DNA from: Lasioglossum baleicum
Taxonomy: Eukaryota > Arthropoda > Insecta > Hymenoptera > Halictidae
DNA: 64,000 nt
Direction: 5' to 3'
Assembly: GCF_051020765.1 (NCBI RefSeq)
Contig: NC_134941.1
Coordinates: 5,084,001-5,148,000, forward strand
The position numbers were made by a program, and so were the translations under genes. Under the pieces are notes generated by a model. It did not search any database, was not told the origin of the DNA, and saw only the letters and a list, made by a program, of their open reading frames with translations. Shown piece by piece: positions 1 to 11,649 of the stretch; position 1 is the stretch's first letter; each line of letters starts with the position of its first letter.

Positions 1-1218
1 GCCAGACTTCATATAATTTGCCTAAATTTTTTAATCAACATATGTATGTATTATGTTAACCTTTAATTTTCTCGAAACAAGAGAAAATGGACTTACACCA
101 CTTTCAAAATAAACGGTCCACATATTTCACATAATAAATATTAAAAACTAATAATAAACGTATTTTTAATACTTATGTAAGTATTAAATTACTTATATTA
201 TAAATTAATATAAATTACTTATATAAGTATTAAAAATACTTTTATTCTTATTGCAGCATCATTTTAAATTCCAACATCAAACACTCATGTAATTACTACC
301 AAATATGTAAACACATTTAACAATGTAGTTAATAAATAATATGTTTCCACAATGTAGAATTGATATCTCTGAGTAGAGTTTATATATTCCCTTATACAGT
401 CGTGATAATTGCTGCAATGCTGCTGTTATTTTATTACCAAAATCTTCGTGTAATTATTACCTCGGAGAAATGAAAACACGCACTTTAATACATAATTTGT
501 AACGTTTGCAAGGTAAATATCTTCGAAACAGTGAAATCCGATAATGTTTCGCTTATTGCGACGCGATATTTATAAAGAGTATTTATTATCCAATAATGTT
601 TCAATTCGGTGTGTTAATACCTGGCAGAGAAGTGCTTTCTTTCCGACATACATTATAATCCGCGCTGTGGCAGCCGATGGTATGAGTTATTACTGCAATA
701 AACAGAACAATACTACTTAGCGTGAGCGTAATTGTCATTGCGCTCATCGAAACCGCGGGCTAATCGGACCTGAAACGGCTTGCCTTCTCCGCGTAATTTT
801 CGTTTCATTTCAAAATGGTAATATGCGTATCCACGCTACGAATTAGAATCTCCGGCCCATCCGCATATTTCATACGATCATGTTTGCTGAACCTCTATTC
901 ACAACCTTCACGGATTATCCTTGTTTTTGGTAAAACGCGTAACAATCGACTTTCCGTGGCACCGCATGGTCATTAATTTATTAACGCTCCTGCCGGTGAC
1001 ATATAGAGCACTATGATACGACACATACTATCCAAAATATACCGAAAATCAAGGACAAAAATAGAGAGCATGTGAGGGCTTCAATTTACATAAAAATTGT
1101 TCTCCTTTGAGGACGTAAACTGCAGATCTGGGAAATTACTAAAAACACAATGGCTGATTGAAAGTGAAACAATAAGTCTTGGGAAACTAGAAATTGGAGA
1201 ATACTTTGTTTGTAATTA

Positions 1219-1259
1219 TTAGATTGCTGGTCTTCGTGCAAAATAAAAATTGTACAACA
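1219..1259 (+). repeat. Short dispersed repeat, degenerate copy
   Basis: This copy runs as a TTAGATTGC-like start, then TCTTCGTGCAAAATAAAAAT and TGTACA. It matches the family seen at 6769-6870 and 19838-19894, whose core reads GGATCTTTATGC followed by AAAATAAAAATTGTCTACAT. It is not part of any gene I can see. Confidence 0.45.
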
Positions 1260-4200
1260 CAGAAGTCTGTTTTGAGGTTAAGGAGGTTGTTTCTTTAATC
1301 ATTTTAATCAGTTCAAACTATCACATTGATGTTTTTACTGCATTAAATTGCACTTACTCATTTTCTTGTTTTTGACAGCTTTAGGTAACACATGAAATGA
1401 ATAATTGAACTCATGTAAAAACACTATTATTTTGGGACATATTGAAATTGAATCAAATGATACGTTAAAAAATATCCGAATCCACTCAAGAAAATATCGA
1501 TGATCTAAGATGGAAGCGAGATGTTCCAAATATTGATCAAAATCACAGAAAGAATTATCCCAATACCAAAACCATAAAAATCCGTAGTCTAATTATGAAC
1601 AGTAATATGATTTTCCTCGGATTTCGTTTAGTTTTACGAGTTTGATAGAACTGTCTACATTTTTGTCGGAAAATACCTAGCTATATTCATTTGGAAGGTT
1701 CTTTTCGAGCAATCGTATTGAGACGCAAAACGAAGCCGACATTCTTTGATCCAGCATTGAAATTTCAGCAGCCGATCAAAGCCAAAGGTTTCTCACGAGA
1801 GGAAGCATGGCTTTGAGTGATCACGCGCCGCTAAATCCATGAAAAAGGCTACCGATTTCACAGTCTCTACGCGCGTCGGAATTATTAACAAAATCTACTA
1901 CAAAGATTCCAAACGAGATACTGTATTCCTAATTTTTAAAGCTATTGTTACTTGAAATTATACTTGCTAAAGAACTACAAATTTTACAACCAACGTCACG
2001 AATGTGCGAAGTTGACTTTATATGATAAAAAAAACATGAATGTTAAATCTATTTTTAATAGAAAAGGGTGTATAATTACAAGATGCATAAAGTAACAGTT
2101 TCAAGAGATTCATCATCGTTTGTCTACTATGGACTATAACAGAATACGTTCATTATCATTTCCATGCTCTACTTACTATAATAGGAGACTGATGGAAATA
2201 GCGTTCGGCACGGTGCCAGTTAAAAAATAATTTTGACACGAGTTAATTAAATTGCTTTAATTGAATAACTGTCCAAAAAGATCATAATTGATCGTTACGG
2301 TGCGACCGTTCATACATATTCTCTTTTTCACATACAAATTACAATCATAAAACAGTAATCTCGTTTCCTAACTGTCTCTAAGTCGATAAATATATGCATA
2401 TAATAAACACTTTATTGAAACACGAATAGTCTTTGCTTCTCAAAAACCATGTACTAATTTAGTATATGTAGATTTATGCAAAGAGTCTCTACAAGCGTGA
2501 AAAGCACGATAAAATACAAATGTTGTTTATAAAGTCTTTTATTAAAGTGTAAATTGAAATATGTATAAATAGTACATGGTTTTTAGATTCAAAATAGAAT
2601 TGCAGATTGAAACAAATTAATGTAAGTAGTAAAAAGTTATGCAATAGCACTAGATCGAATTTCTTTTTGTCTTTTGCTATTATTATGTGCAAACCCTATT
2701 TATCGGTTTCGATACATTCCGGACTATGGCAAGCGACTGACCGCCGAGAAATGCTTTGCGCCCGGCACTTTTCTTCAGGGCATCAGTTAACCTTCAACAG
2801 AAAGGTCCTAATCCTGCTGGAATTAATTTAACCGTGAAATGTGACGGCCAACCAGTCGTGGCTTTAATGCATCCATGGAAATAATGCAGCAGCCGCAGTT
2901 TCAAAGGACACATCTCCACGCCGCGCCGACGCCGCCCGCGTAATTAATGAAGATGAATTGGACCACGTTTCTGCGCATCGTTTCGAAGCGCATTCGCCCG
3001 TGAAAGATTCCTCTCGCGGCGAACTATACTTCTTGATAAATTATTCAAATACGCATAACGATTGTTCGGGGGAAATAACGAACAAATAATTGCTGCTTTC
3101 GGATACTTCGTTTCGACAACCGAAAGACACGTCGCCTGCGAATTCGTGGAAAGTTTAAACTTTCGTCTTTTTTCGTTGTGATCAATACTAAATTTTAGAA
3201 TTACAGAAATCACAAAAAAAAATGATAATTATAAATTATTGTATAGAAAATGGAAAAGTTAGTACTGCTGAAACATCGAAGAATTTTTGAGGCACATTGT
3301 TTCAGGAATACACAAATAATTTATTGTCATGAAAAGTGTTTTTTGTCTCAATAATGCAATTTAGAATCACGGTATAGAGCAAGCATACGTTGATTGCCCT
3401 ATGGGGCATTCCCTAATGCACTATACATATCGCTCCTTTGAAATCGGGAGCAATGAAACCACGCCTACACAGGAAATTATACACAAAGAGAGAGCAAGAT
3501 AGATAGATCTTCTATCGCTGTCGATGTCAAACTTACGAGATTGAGAGTCTCCTTTTCTCTGACGTCATTTGTTCTGAAGTATTGGCCCCAAGGGAACCAC
3601 GGAGCTTCGAGAGTATAACGCGAACTTACCACCTAATACAACAATTTAATCACGAAAAATTTAATGCAGCGTGAACAAGATTATTTTATACGCGGGTAAA
3701 CATCCTCAAATTAATTTATCTGCACAAATTTTGAGAAAACAATAAAAAATTAATCTATTAATAGGAATTATAAAAGATCACAAGTAAACTGGTGATTTGA
3801 TGCATTTATAACAAAAATTGGTACTGAATATCATAGAATTATTTAGCTTAATCAAATAATTAGACAAGCGGAGTTTTATTTTGGATAAAAAATTAAAATC
3901 CACAGTCTAATAATAAGACATGTTTTTAAATAACATAGCAACTATCTCTTCCATCCAATATAATTGAAATTAAAATTATAAAATGTATGAAACTTATACA
4001 CGTCAATGAATTAAACGAAAATGGTGAATTGTGAAAATGGTGATTTCAGCGAACGTTGTATTTGATAAACACTACTGGCTTTAAAAAAGATCTCACAATA
4101 CTGTTTTTTCCCCATTTGTACTGGGGATCTTGAGGACCCCTTCAATGCTTTCATGGAAACGAATATTTTAGTCGGAGAAATTGCAGATTACCGCGGAAAT

Positions 4201-4740
4201 GAATTCAATTAATCTGTATACATACTACTTTGTAGATTTGCGTAAGAAAGAACTTTCCTACGCTGTAAATGCTCCTCTTATCACTTGCTGCTCTTCATAT
4301 ATCACTCTCCTCCGTCCCTTTATTCTCGCCCTATCTAACAAGTACCCTACTTATCTGCGAACCTCGTTTTTCCCTCCCACAACTATTTTTCTGGTGTTAA
4401 GTATTTTTATTTTGCTGTTTCCTCCTTCGCTCTAAACGCCAAGGTAAATTATAAGTTTGCGAACGTGCTCGCTAAACAACTTATAAATCACTTTGTATTT
4501 TATAGCTACATTATCTTCCTTTATATCGATGCTCTTAAATTCTATTTATCTTTCTATTTATGATTGTATATATTCATTAAATTGTTATAATTAGATTGCG
4601 GATTTTATGCATTTATTACAGAACTGTGAAGATCATAGAAGTATTTAAGAATGTTATTACAATATTATCGACTTGTTCAAATTATTAATAGAAGAAATTA
4701 ATTTCCATTGAATTTCTGTTTCATGTGACTCACTCAGAAC

Positions 4741-4775
4741 ATTTTTATTTTGCATAAAGATCCTGAATCTAGTGA
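4741..4775 (-). repeat. Short dispersed repeat, minus-strand copy
   Basis: Read on the + strand, this is the reverse complement of the family core: ATTTTTATTTTGCATAAAGA followed by TCCTGAATCTAGT. It lacks the TGCAAG-type 3' part of the longer copies. Confidence 0.45.
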
Positions 4776-6673
4776 TGGTTAAATTCGTGAGAGTCAGATG
4801 AGACGAGTTATAAAGTTTCTAGGAAACATTATATTTTCTTTAGTCACGGATGGCATCTGAATATTGGTGAATATAGTATTTAATTAAAATCTCCAGGTGC
4901 CGAAGGAGGCTATTGGTCTCCTTAAAAATAAAAGCCGGCATAATCGACGGAAGTTAGTATGCACACTTGATGAATCACCGGTCATCTTTCATCGACCGAA
5001 GTCATGTTCCTTCCGGCAGTGTTAATGAGCTGCGGACACGGCCGAAACCGTAATTATCTCGAGCAAAGTGCATGAATTCAGTCTCTTCGCCATGCTCGAT
5101 GAATGCACAGACCACCATGGAAAAATAAATATTCAAATATGCGTAACAATAGCGGAAGCGAAGCGGTGCCACGATTTGTGTCCGTGCCCGTATCTAGATC
5201 GAAGAGTGAATAAAATTAGACTAACTAACGTCAGCGAGAGATGACCCACCAAATGCAGTTCGTCCTAAGTGGTTTAGGTCAGCCATACTTAGCCTTTCTT
5301 TTTCTCGGCCCACATGTTTGTCACAAACATATGAATAAATAAATGAACACAACAAACGTGTGATCATAGCTTTAGGTTTCAAGACGTTTAAAACATTACC
5401 ATGAATGCAAGTATTTCGGGCCACACACATAAAAGCTTTCGAGATGCTCACAGGCTGGTTGACTGAGTTCGAAATCAGAAACAGGCGTTAGTAATGTTAC
5501 CTGTTTACGCGAAAGTAGCTCTTAGAAGGAATACCGACCAAGTATAACACGCTGATCATGAATAATTTAGATAAAACCTCGCGTGGATGCAGTGTATATT
5601 CACGTGAAAAACACACTTTCTGGGGAAAGGAAAGTATATGTAATTTTCTGTAATACGTACTCAAGGTGCTCCGTTTTGCAGATCACTAAACATGATATCT
5701 TGTAAGCTTACATGTTCTAACTTTATATATCCATCTCTCGAAACCTGAAAAATTGTAGAAACCAAATTTTAATCACATTTTCTTTCTCGATAGATAGACG
5801 AATTAATATGTGGATTTGAGGACTATAAATGGTTAGCGTAAAAATATGCGGATTTATTGAATTGCTTTTTAGATATATTGCAAATGTTTTACGCTTGAAA
5901 ACGCTGGAAAACTGATGGAACATTTTGCGCATACACAAAACAAGCAATTCCTCTTCGCAACGGGAAAGGTTTGGAAAGACATTGAAGTGGTAAGTTCGTC
6001 TCGTACCCGGCGCGAATCCGATGGATTTTATTTTCCCGTAATTTCATGGACAGCCAGTTCGTAGGCCAAAAGTGGCTCGTAAACTTTAGATTTATTATTT
6101 ATCGCGGGGACGTCGTGTGATTTATCGCGCGTTACGGTGCCGCCTTGTTTTTCCACGGCTCGTGAAATAAAATTCCGATGTATTTTCAACGCGGAGACAA
6201 GGGCTGGCGCCTCTACTAATTTCACTCCCCCGTCATACACCTTACTTACAGTTGCACATCACGCACAATACGATTTACGTCATGTGCGGGGGCTCGTGAC
6301 GAGCTTCCCAGCATTCTGTAACACTCGAGCATCCCTTATGTAGTAATCTCGTCCGAAAATATTGCGACTGTACAACCAGGCATGCTCGCAAATTTACAAG
6401 TAGCACGTTCCGAATAAAGTTTATGAGATTCAGATCGTCTCTGTTGTGGACGACGCGCGTTTTATTGTTCCCAATCGCACCGTGATGCCGTGTTCAGACC
6501 ACTCATTGCACATGCAATCAATACCAGGAATAAGTTGAAATTGGAGCTGGTGCACTGGGCTGTAAAGCAAGATTAGTTGCGAGCTAACTTTTTTATTGTT
6601 CCAATTGGCCGTTTTCGTCGCGTTGTAGTGTTCGGTGGTTCTTGTATTAACTATAATCGGATTGGGCAAAGTA

Positions 6674-6753
6674 TTGGATTGGCAAACAAGTTCGTTCGGT
6701 TTTTTAGAGTGGTATAAATCACAAAAACTGGACGAACTCATTTGTCAATCCAA
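6674..6753. mobile_element. Mariner-derived MITE, about 80 bp
   Basis: The element begins TTGGATTGGCAAACAAGTTC and ends with the inverse GTCAATCCAA. It is flanked on both sides by TA, the target-site duplication of Tc1/mariner elements. Termini starting TTGG(G/A)TTGGC are typical of mariner inverted repeats. The interior (GTATAAATCACAAAAACTG) is nearly the same as that of 21292-21372, so both are copies of one internally deleted, non-autonomous family. There is no room for a transposase. It is palindromic enough to read as an open frame on both strands, which explains chance frames here. Confidence 0.8.
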
Positions 6754-6768
6754 TATTACATATATAAC

Positions 6769-6870
6769 TACAGTGAAGATCTTTATACAAAATGAAAATT
6801 GTCTACCTCAGTTGCAACAGTGGATCTTTATGCAAAATAAAAACTGCCTACATGAATTGCAAGAGCTGGA
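6769..6870 (+). repeat. Two tandem copies of the short dispersed repeat
   Basis: Two adjacent units of about 50 bp lie head to tail just after the mariner MITE. The first has GATCTTTATACAAAATGAAA then ATTGTCTACCTCAGTTGCAA. The second has GATCTTTATGCAAAATAAAA then ACTGCCTACATGAATTGCAA and GAGCTGGA. These are the most complete copies in the window and define the family consensus. Function is unknown. Confidence 0.6.
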
Positions 6871-9599
6871 GTAACATAAACATTTATTTTCTTTCATATT
6901 AAGTCCAATAACCCCTATCATCTTTTGTGTCATAACTGCATAAGATACTTGTTTGTTTTTGTTTCTACTAATAAATTGTTATTTTTGAAAGCATCGTTGT
7001 TTTATTTAAGTTTGTTGTAGCTACAAATACAAAGATATAATTTTTTCAAATGAATTTTTATTCAAATAATATATTTATAGAGGAATTACGTTCAGGGTAA
7101 AATTAACTCTGCATAGTTCAGAACGTGATGTTTTTTCACCTACTTGCTGGAAGGTAACAACGGTATTTAAAATAGGATTTTATTTAGAGGATACTGGAAA
7201 TACTGAAGCTTATGTTTCAGAAGTTGTATTCATTTTAATTAAGCTTGTAGTGTAATATAATAATGTACACGCAGCATCTCTCTCCTTGTTATTACAGTTT
7301 TTATTCTTTGGAATCTCTCCTTGTGATAATATCGTCATATAATATCGTCGTGTTTATAAACATGCCAGGATATTCATATGTACACTCTAGGTAGACATAT
7401 ACGAAAGATAATATACCAGAACTCACAGCAGTTATTTTAAGAATACATAGTTGAAAAGAAACTTGAAATAACTGTCGAGAGACTGTTCAGTTTCGTTAAA
7501 TTATTTTTTTATCCATATGGAGAGTTAGTTGAAATAATGAAAACCGTAAGCAATGCATTTTGTTGCTTGAGGATAAGTGCACTTAAAAAGAATAGGTAAT
7601 TAATTTTTCAAATATTATGAATTCTTGCATTCTAATATCAAATATATCTTTTATCTACTTTGATTGTCAAGAAATATTTTAAGCATAGCTTATATGTACT
7701 ACAGAAAATATTTTATTTTATAATAATAATTGCGATTATCAAAATAATAATATTTTATTTTCGGACATTTCATTTCTTGTGTAAAATACTAGTTTATCTA
7801 GACTATACATAGAGTATTTTATAATGATTAGAGGAATAGGTCGAAACTCCTTGCTGATTTTTGAAATAATAAAAATGACGAAGTCTTTAATATATGCAAA
7901 AATTAACATGTATTAATTCCAACAAAGAACGGATCATTCGAGATTTGCCAAGTTATAATCCATTCTGAATTTTATTTAAATACATATTGTTATTATTCTG
8001 TGATTATTTATTAAATAATTAACGACGAAATAATAAATCCATATCGCTGCATGAAATATAATTCAATTTACAATTTGAAAATGTCAGTTCTACATTATTG
8101 TTGCTTTTCTAACTCAGTTTACTTAGAATCATTTCGACTGAATTTATCAATTAGTAAATTGAAAACTTATCTATAGTTACATCTTTGTTAAAGAAATCAA
8201 CTGTCGTCCCTTTGAGGATGTTTCGAAATTGTGTCATCTTTAACGACAAAAATTTTTATTGTTGCACTGATAAAGAAAATAATTATCGTGGTTAAGTGAG
8301 GCGATACAATTTGTATAATAATATCGCAATAATAAAAAATAAAAAACTGCTTTAATGAAACACCATTGCAAACGTGCAGAGTATTTTTTAACTTGAAAAA
8401 TACCTCACGTTTCATGGAATTTTCTAAACATAAGATATTACACAAAAAATGGATGCGAATTCTATCATGCATACAATAATATAAAGCCAACGTGTTTGTT
8501 CACTTATTTTTATTGCAATCCTGTGCGTAAAAATCTTCCAAAGAGAACTAAAATATTTTAGTTTACAGTCTACTGATTTAGTTATTTTTACGGAACTATA
8601 AATGTGGACAGTAACGAAATAAAATATCTAAATTTATCGTAACCCAGCTTATTTTCGCTCTATGGCTTATCAATACTTAACCGGATAGAATAATTGATTT
8701 CTTTGTGCCGAAATGAAAGTGATACACGAAGATACCGTAATTTATAGTAACCGGAAGCATCTGTCGAACGCATCCGGGCGCATCTGTTGCATACTCTAAT
8801 GGATACTAAAATTCCCCACCACGCGAGCCGACCGTTGATAATAGAATATTTAATTATTTTAACAGACCAATGAAATCTCGCCGTTTGTACGTGAAACTCG
8901 TACCGAATGCTTTTAATTATCGATGTTAACTAATTATATTTTCGACGGTGCGTGGTTCGTAACGATGCGAATTCCCGGCACGAGTATTCCAACTGGAAAC
9001 ATCGAATTACTCGTATGATGTCTGTCCGATCCAATTCCATAATTAACCATCTAATCGATGATCTAATTCCAGTACTGTCGCATTAGTTTAAGGGGGAGGT
9101 CGCCGTGCTGTCCTTTGAAATTGACGAGCTGACGGTAAACGTCGCGTGTCTTAATTCCTGATACGAGGCAAAATTGACGTCGCCATCGAATTGACGTCAC
9201 GCATCACATAAATCGATCGGGTAATGGAAAAATTACGCGGTTTCCCTTGCGGCCGTTTACTTCAAACCATAAACGATCCAGACACACGGACCGTAAAATT
9301 TGCGATACGATCAGTAGCAATTAGGGAAAAGCTGTGAATACTGTTTCGCCTAAAACATTTTGGGTTCTCGAAGAATGGTTTACTTTCTTAAAAATTCTGT
9401 AAGATCAAATGATAGGATGACATCTTGTTCTAATGTTCCCAAAAAATAATCTATTCACATCAACTTCGGATTTTAGGCAATTATGGCAAAAATAAGAAAG
9501 TGCAATTTAAAACAGTGAAAAGATAAAAGGACTTTAAGGGTATTAATATATTATTTTCACTGCATTAAAATTATTAGTGAAAGATATACATTTTTATTC
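6871..9599. other. Gene-free AT-rich stretch
   Basis: This stretch is very AT-rich with no supportable exon. A somewhat GC-richer, possibly constrained segment spans about 8740-9330 and has several near-homopurine or CG-containing words, but no open frame. Nothing else is recognised. Confidence 0.5.
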
Positions 9600-9665
9600 A
9601 GCTCGTACATCTTGCAATTGATGCACAAACGTTTTATTTTGCATAAAGATCCGAACTGTACTAAT
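9600..9665 (-). repeat. Short dispersed repeat, minus-strand copy
   Basis: On the + strand it reads CTTGCAATTGATGCACAAAC, then GTTTTATTTTGCATAAAGAT and CCGAACTGTA. This is the reverse complement of the family found at 6769-6870 and 19838-19894, including the distal TGCAAG block. Confidence 0.55.
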
Positions 9666-9942
9666 AACTAACCTTTTAATTTGGTATGACAAGTTATTTC
9701 GTCATTTGAGTTGTCTTATTATACTCGAGCAAAGTACTATTAGATTGTGAATTTTTGTAATTTAACAAGACCTGATTTTTATTTTGATAAAAAAACAATA
9801 AAAGTATTTTTCTCGCCTAAAATATTAAAAAATGTAAAATTTCCTAAATAGTTCAGTCTTTCGAATATTTAGTAGAAGGACTAAATTATTATTTCATCTG
9901 AAGTTGACCTATACAATGCCTATTGGATAGAGGTTGGCTGCT

Positions 9943-10391
9943 CTTTACTTTACCGGACTCAAAATTTGTGCCTTTCTCCTACGAATTATGATGTATTTGG
10001 TATGTAATCCAGTAGATTTGTACCCGGCGCGGATGCAGGTCGAAGTTTCGAACCTCTAGGATCAATAGTTGAGGAGCTATGGTCGCTCAAAGTTGAGCAA
10101 TTTCCAGTTTCTTGATAGGCGCCATATTGGTTTGTTGTGACGGTTGCACGCCGCTTACTGAGTTGGTTAGGATAAGGTCGAGACGGGGCGGATGGAGCAA
10201 GGTAAGCGGCTCGCGGTCGTCGCTACAAACCAATATGGCGGCGGCCCTTACCTATCAAAAATGCTCAACTTTAAGCGACCATAGCTCCTCAACTATTGAT
10301 CCTAGAGGATCGAAACTTCGATCTGCATCCGCGCCGGGTACAAATCTACTGGATTAAATACCAAATAAATTTTGAGTCCGGTAAAGCAAAG
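9943..10391. mobile_element. Long foldback (inverted-repeat) element
   Basis: The left arm (about 9943-10158) and right arm (about 10202-10391) are near-perfect reverse complements around a loop of about 43 nt. Shared blocks include CTTTACCGGACTCAAAATTT, CCAGTAGATTTGTACCCGGC, TCAATAGTTGAGGAGCTATG and CCATATTGGTTTGT. The left arm carries an extra piece of about 28 bp (near 9968-9996) that the right arm lacks. No target duplication or transposase frame was seen. It is most likely a non-autonomous foldback transposon; a transcribed hairpin feeding small RNAs is an alternative. Frames overlapping it are by-products of the palindrome. Confidence 0.8.
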
Positions 10392-11140
10392 TTTACCCTA
10401 GAGGTTTGCTACAAGCACGTTACATGCTTAAAATGTTTGATCGTTCTAAAGGTATACAGTATCCGCCGAGATTCATCCAGGAAACACTGAAATCTGCTAT
10501 GTGCAATTACTATCTAATTGCCTATACGAAATGGACATCTAATCTAGTATACATCATGGTTCTCCCGTAGCCGATAGCAGTAATTCTCTGGCTTATCCCG
10601 TCAACGAACATTACTCCAGCGAGCGGCAATTATCGAGAAATCAATCAAGAATGCGATTGTAGCCCAGGACATTCTCTGCATACACATTCAATCCCGTTTG
10701 TTAAGCTCCTCCACTCTCACCGAATGCTTTCCCTCATTCCTTTTCCTACATTTGTTATTTGAACTAGTAATATGTTGTATGTTACTATTGTATCATGCCA
10801 GTGTTGACTGCCGCTTCCGCCAGGACATGTCTCATAAAACTATTTCATTCGTATTTTAATCGCGTAGCGTAATTGGATTTTCTCCTGCAGTTTATGAAAT
10901 TAATTGAGAAAGTCACTTTATCCAGGATGAACGTTCAAAGTGTCTACATTCGCCTTCAGTAGTCACTTTGGATGATCGCCTTGGCTGAAATGCGGATGAA
11001 AACAATCTTTACACCTTTCACTGTTGATGGATTGTGTCTAAATTCGCCTTAGAGTAATTTCATTCGATCCTCTGTGCGCACTCGAAAAACTCGAGTGCAA
11101 GCGATACCGGAAGTTCAGGTCGGACGCTAATCCGGTGCTC
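10392..11140. other. Gene-free stretch before a CpG-rich island
   Basis: No open frame or splice pair here can be supported as coding. Composition becomes GC-richer towards 11,090. Nothing else is recognised. Confidence 0.45.
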
Positions 11141-11156
11141 GTTGTTCTTGTTCCAG

Positions 11157-11256
11157 GGGAGCACCCGGCTGCAATGCAGCACGGAAACACGGCAGCAGGC
11201 TCGCCGACATCGAAGACGGTCCTCGTGATGCTCGCCTTCTTTTTGGGTCAATTGAG
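11157..11256 (+). other. Possible first coding exon with a secretory leader (weak)
   Basis: A pyrimidine-rich tract ending in CAG at 11154-11156 could be a splice acceptor. It is followed by an ATG at 11174 whose frame reads a short polar N-terminus, then K, then the hydrophobic run VLVMLAFFLG, like a signal peptide. The frame meets a stop about 28 codons in, so it needs a donor near 11240-11256, and the candidates there are poor. It sits in a CpG-rich island. It may equally be promoter or untranslated sequence with a chance frame. Confidence 0.2.
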
Positions 11257-11577
11257 ATAATGTGTGTGTTCGCGTACGTGTCGTCTGCGCGTGTGTCTAC
11301 GAATGAGCTGTCCACGGACGTGTGCGTATGCGTATGCGTGATGGAATGTATGCATGTTGCGCGCGTGTGAGCGCGAGAACGGATCTTGATACGATGAATC
11401 TTATTAACCGAGTGTTAGGTGAAATTCGATGGATCGTTGGACACAATAAGACATAGTCATACCACCACCCCCAACCTATCCCCCGTTTGTATCTCGTTCG
11501 AATTTACAATCGAGGATGTCGAGGAGCGATCATCGGTGAAGTCATCATCATCAGAAGTTCCCTCATACTTCATCGCG

Positions 11578-11605
11578 ATGGATGCCTCTCAGGAGAAGCG
11601 AGTCG
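11578..11605 (+). CDS. Candidate first coding exon, gene unknown
   Basis: The ATG at 11578 is in the context ATCGCGATGG and opens nine codons (M-D-A-S-Q-E-K-R-V) plus one base. A consensus splice donor GTGAGT follows at 11606. The frame is also open upstream to 11419 without a stop, so the exon could extend 5' rather than begin here. It lies at the 3' end of a CpG-rich island (about 11,090-11,610) of promoter type. No partner exon was found, which is expected if the first intron is long. The protein family is not recognised. The call rests on the start context, donor and island only. Confidence 0.3.
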
Positions 11606-11649
11606 GTGAGTTCCTTTTTCGTTTCTTTGGAGATTCGGTTCAAAGGTAA

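Larger units (their letters stand above)
1..6671. other. Gene-free AT-rich stretch
   Basis: No coding exon can be supported. Open frames are short and lack codon structure, protein resemblance or convincing splice partners. The stretch contains degenerate copies of the short dispersed repeat described elsewhere (clearest at 1219-1259 and 4741-4775, weaker at 3868-3915 and 4590-4640). Moderately GC-richer patches occur near 2880-3180 and 5980-6300. A frame on the minus strand at 5221-5451 was examined and not recognised as any family. Confidence 0.6.

Noticed and set aside
5221..5451. Minus-strand frame with a plausible-looking C-terminal run
   Set aside because: Not recognised as any protein or transposon fragment. 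Short and without splice context.
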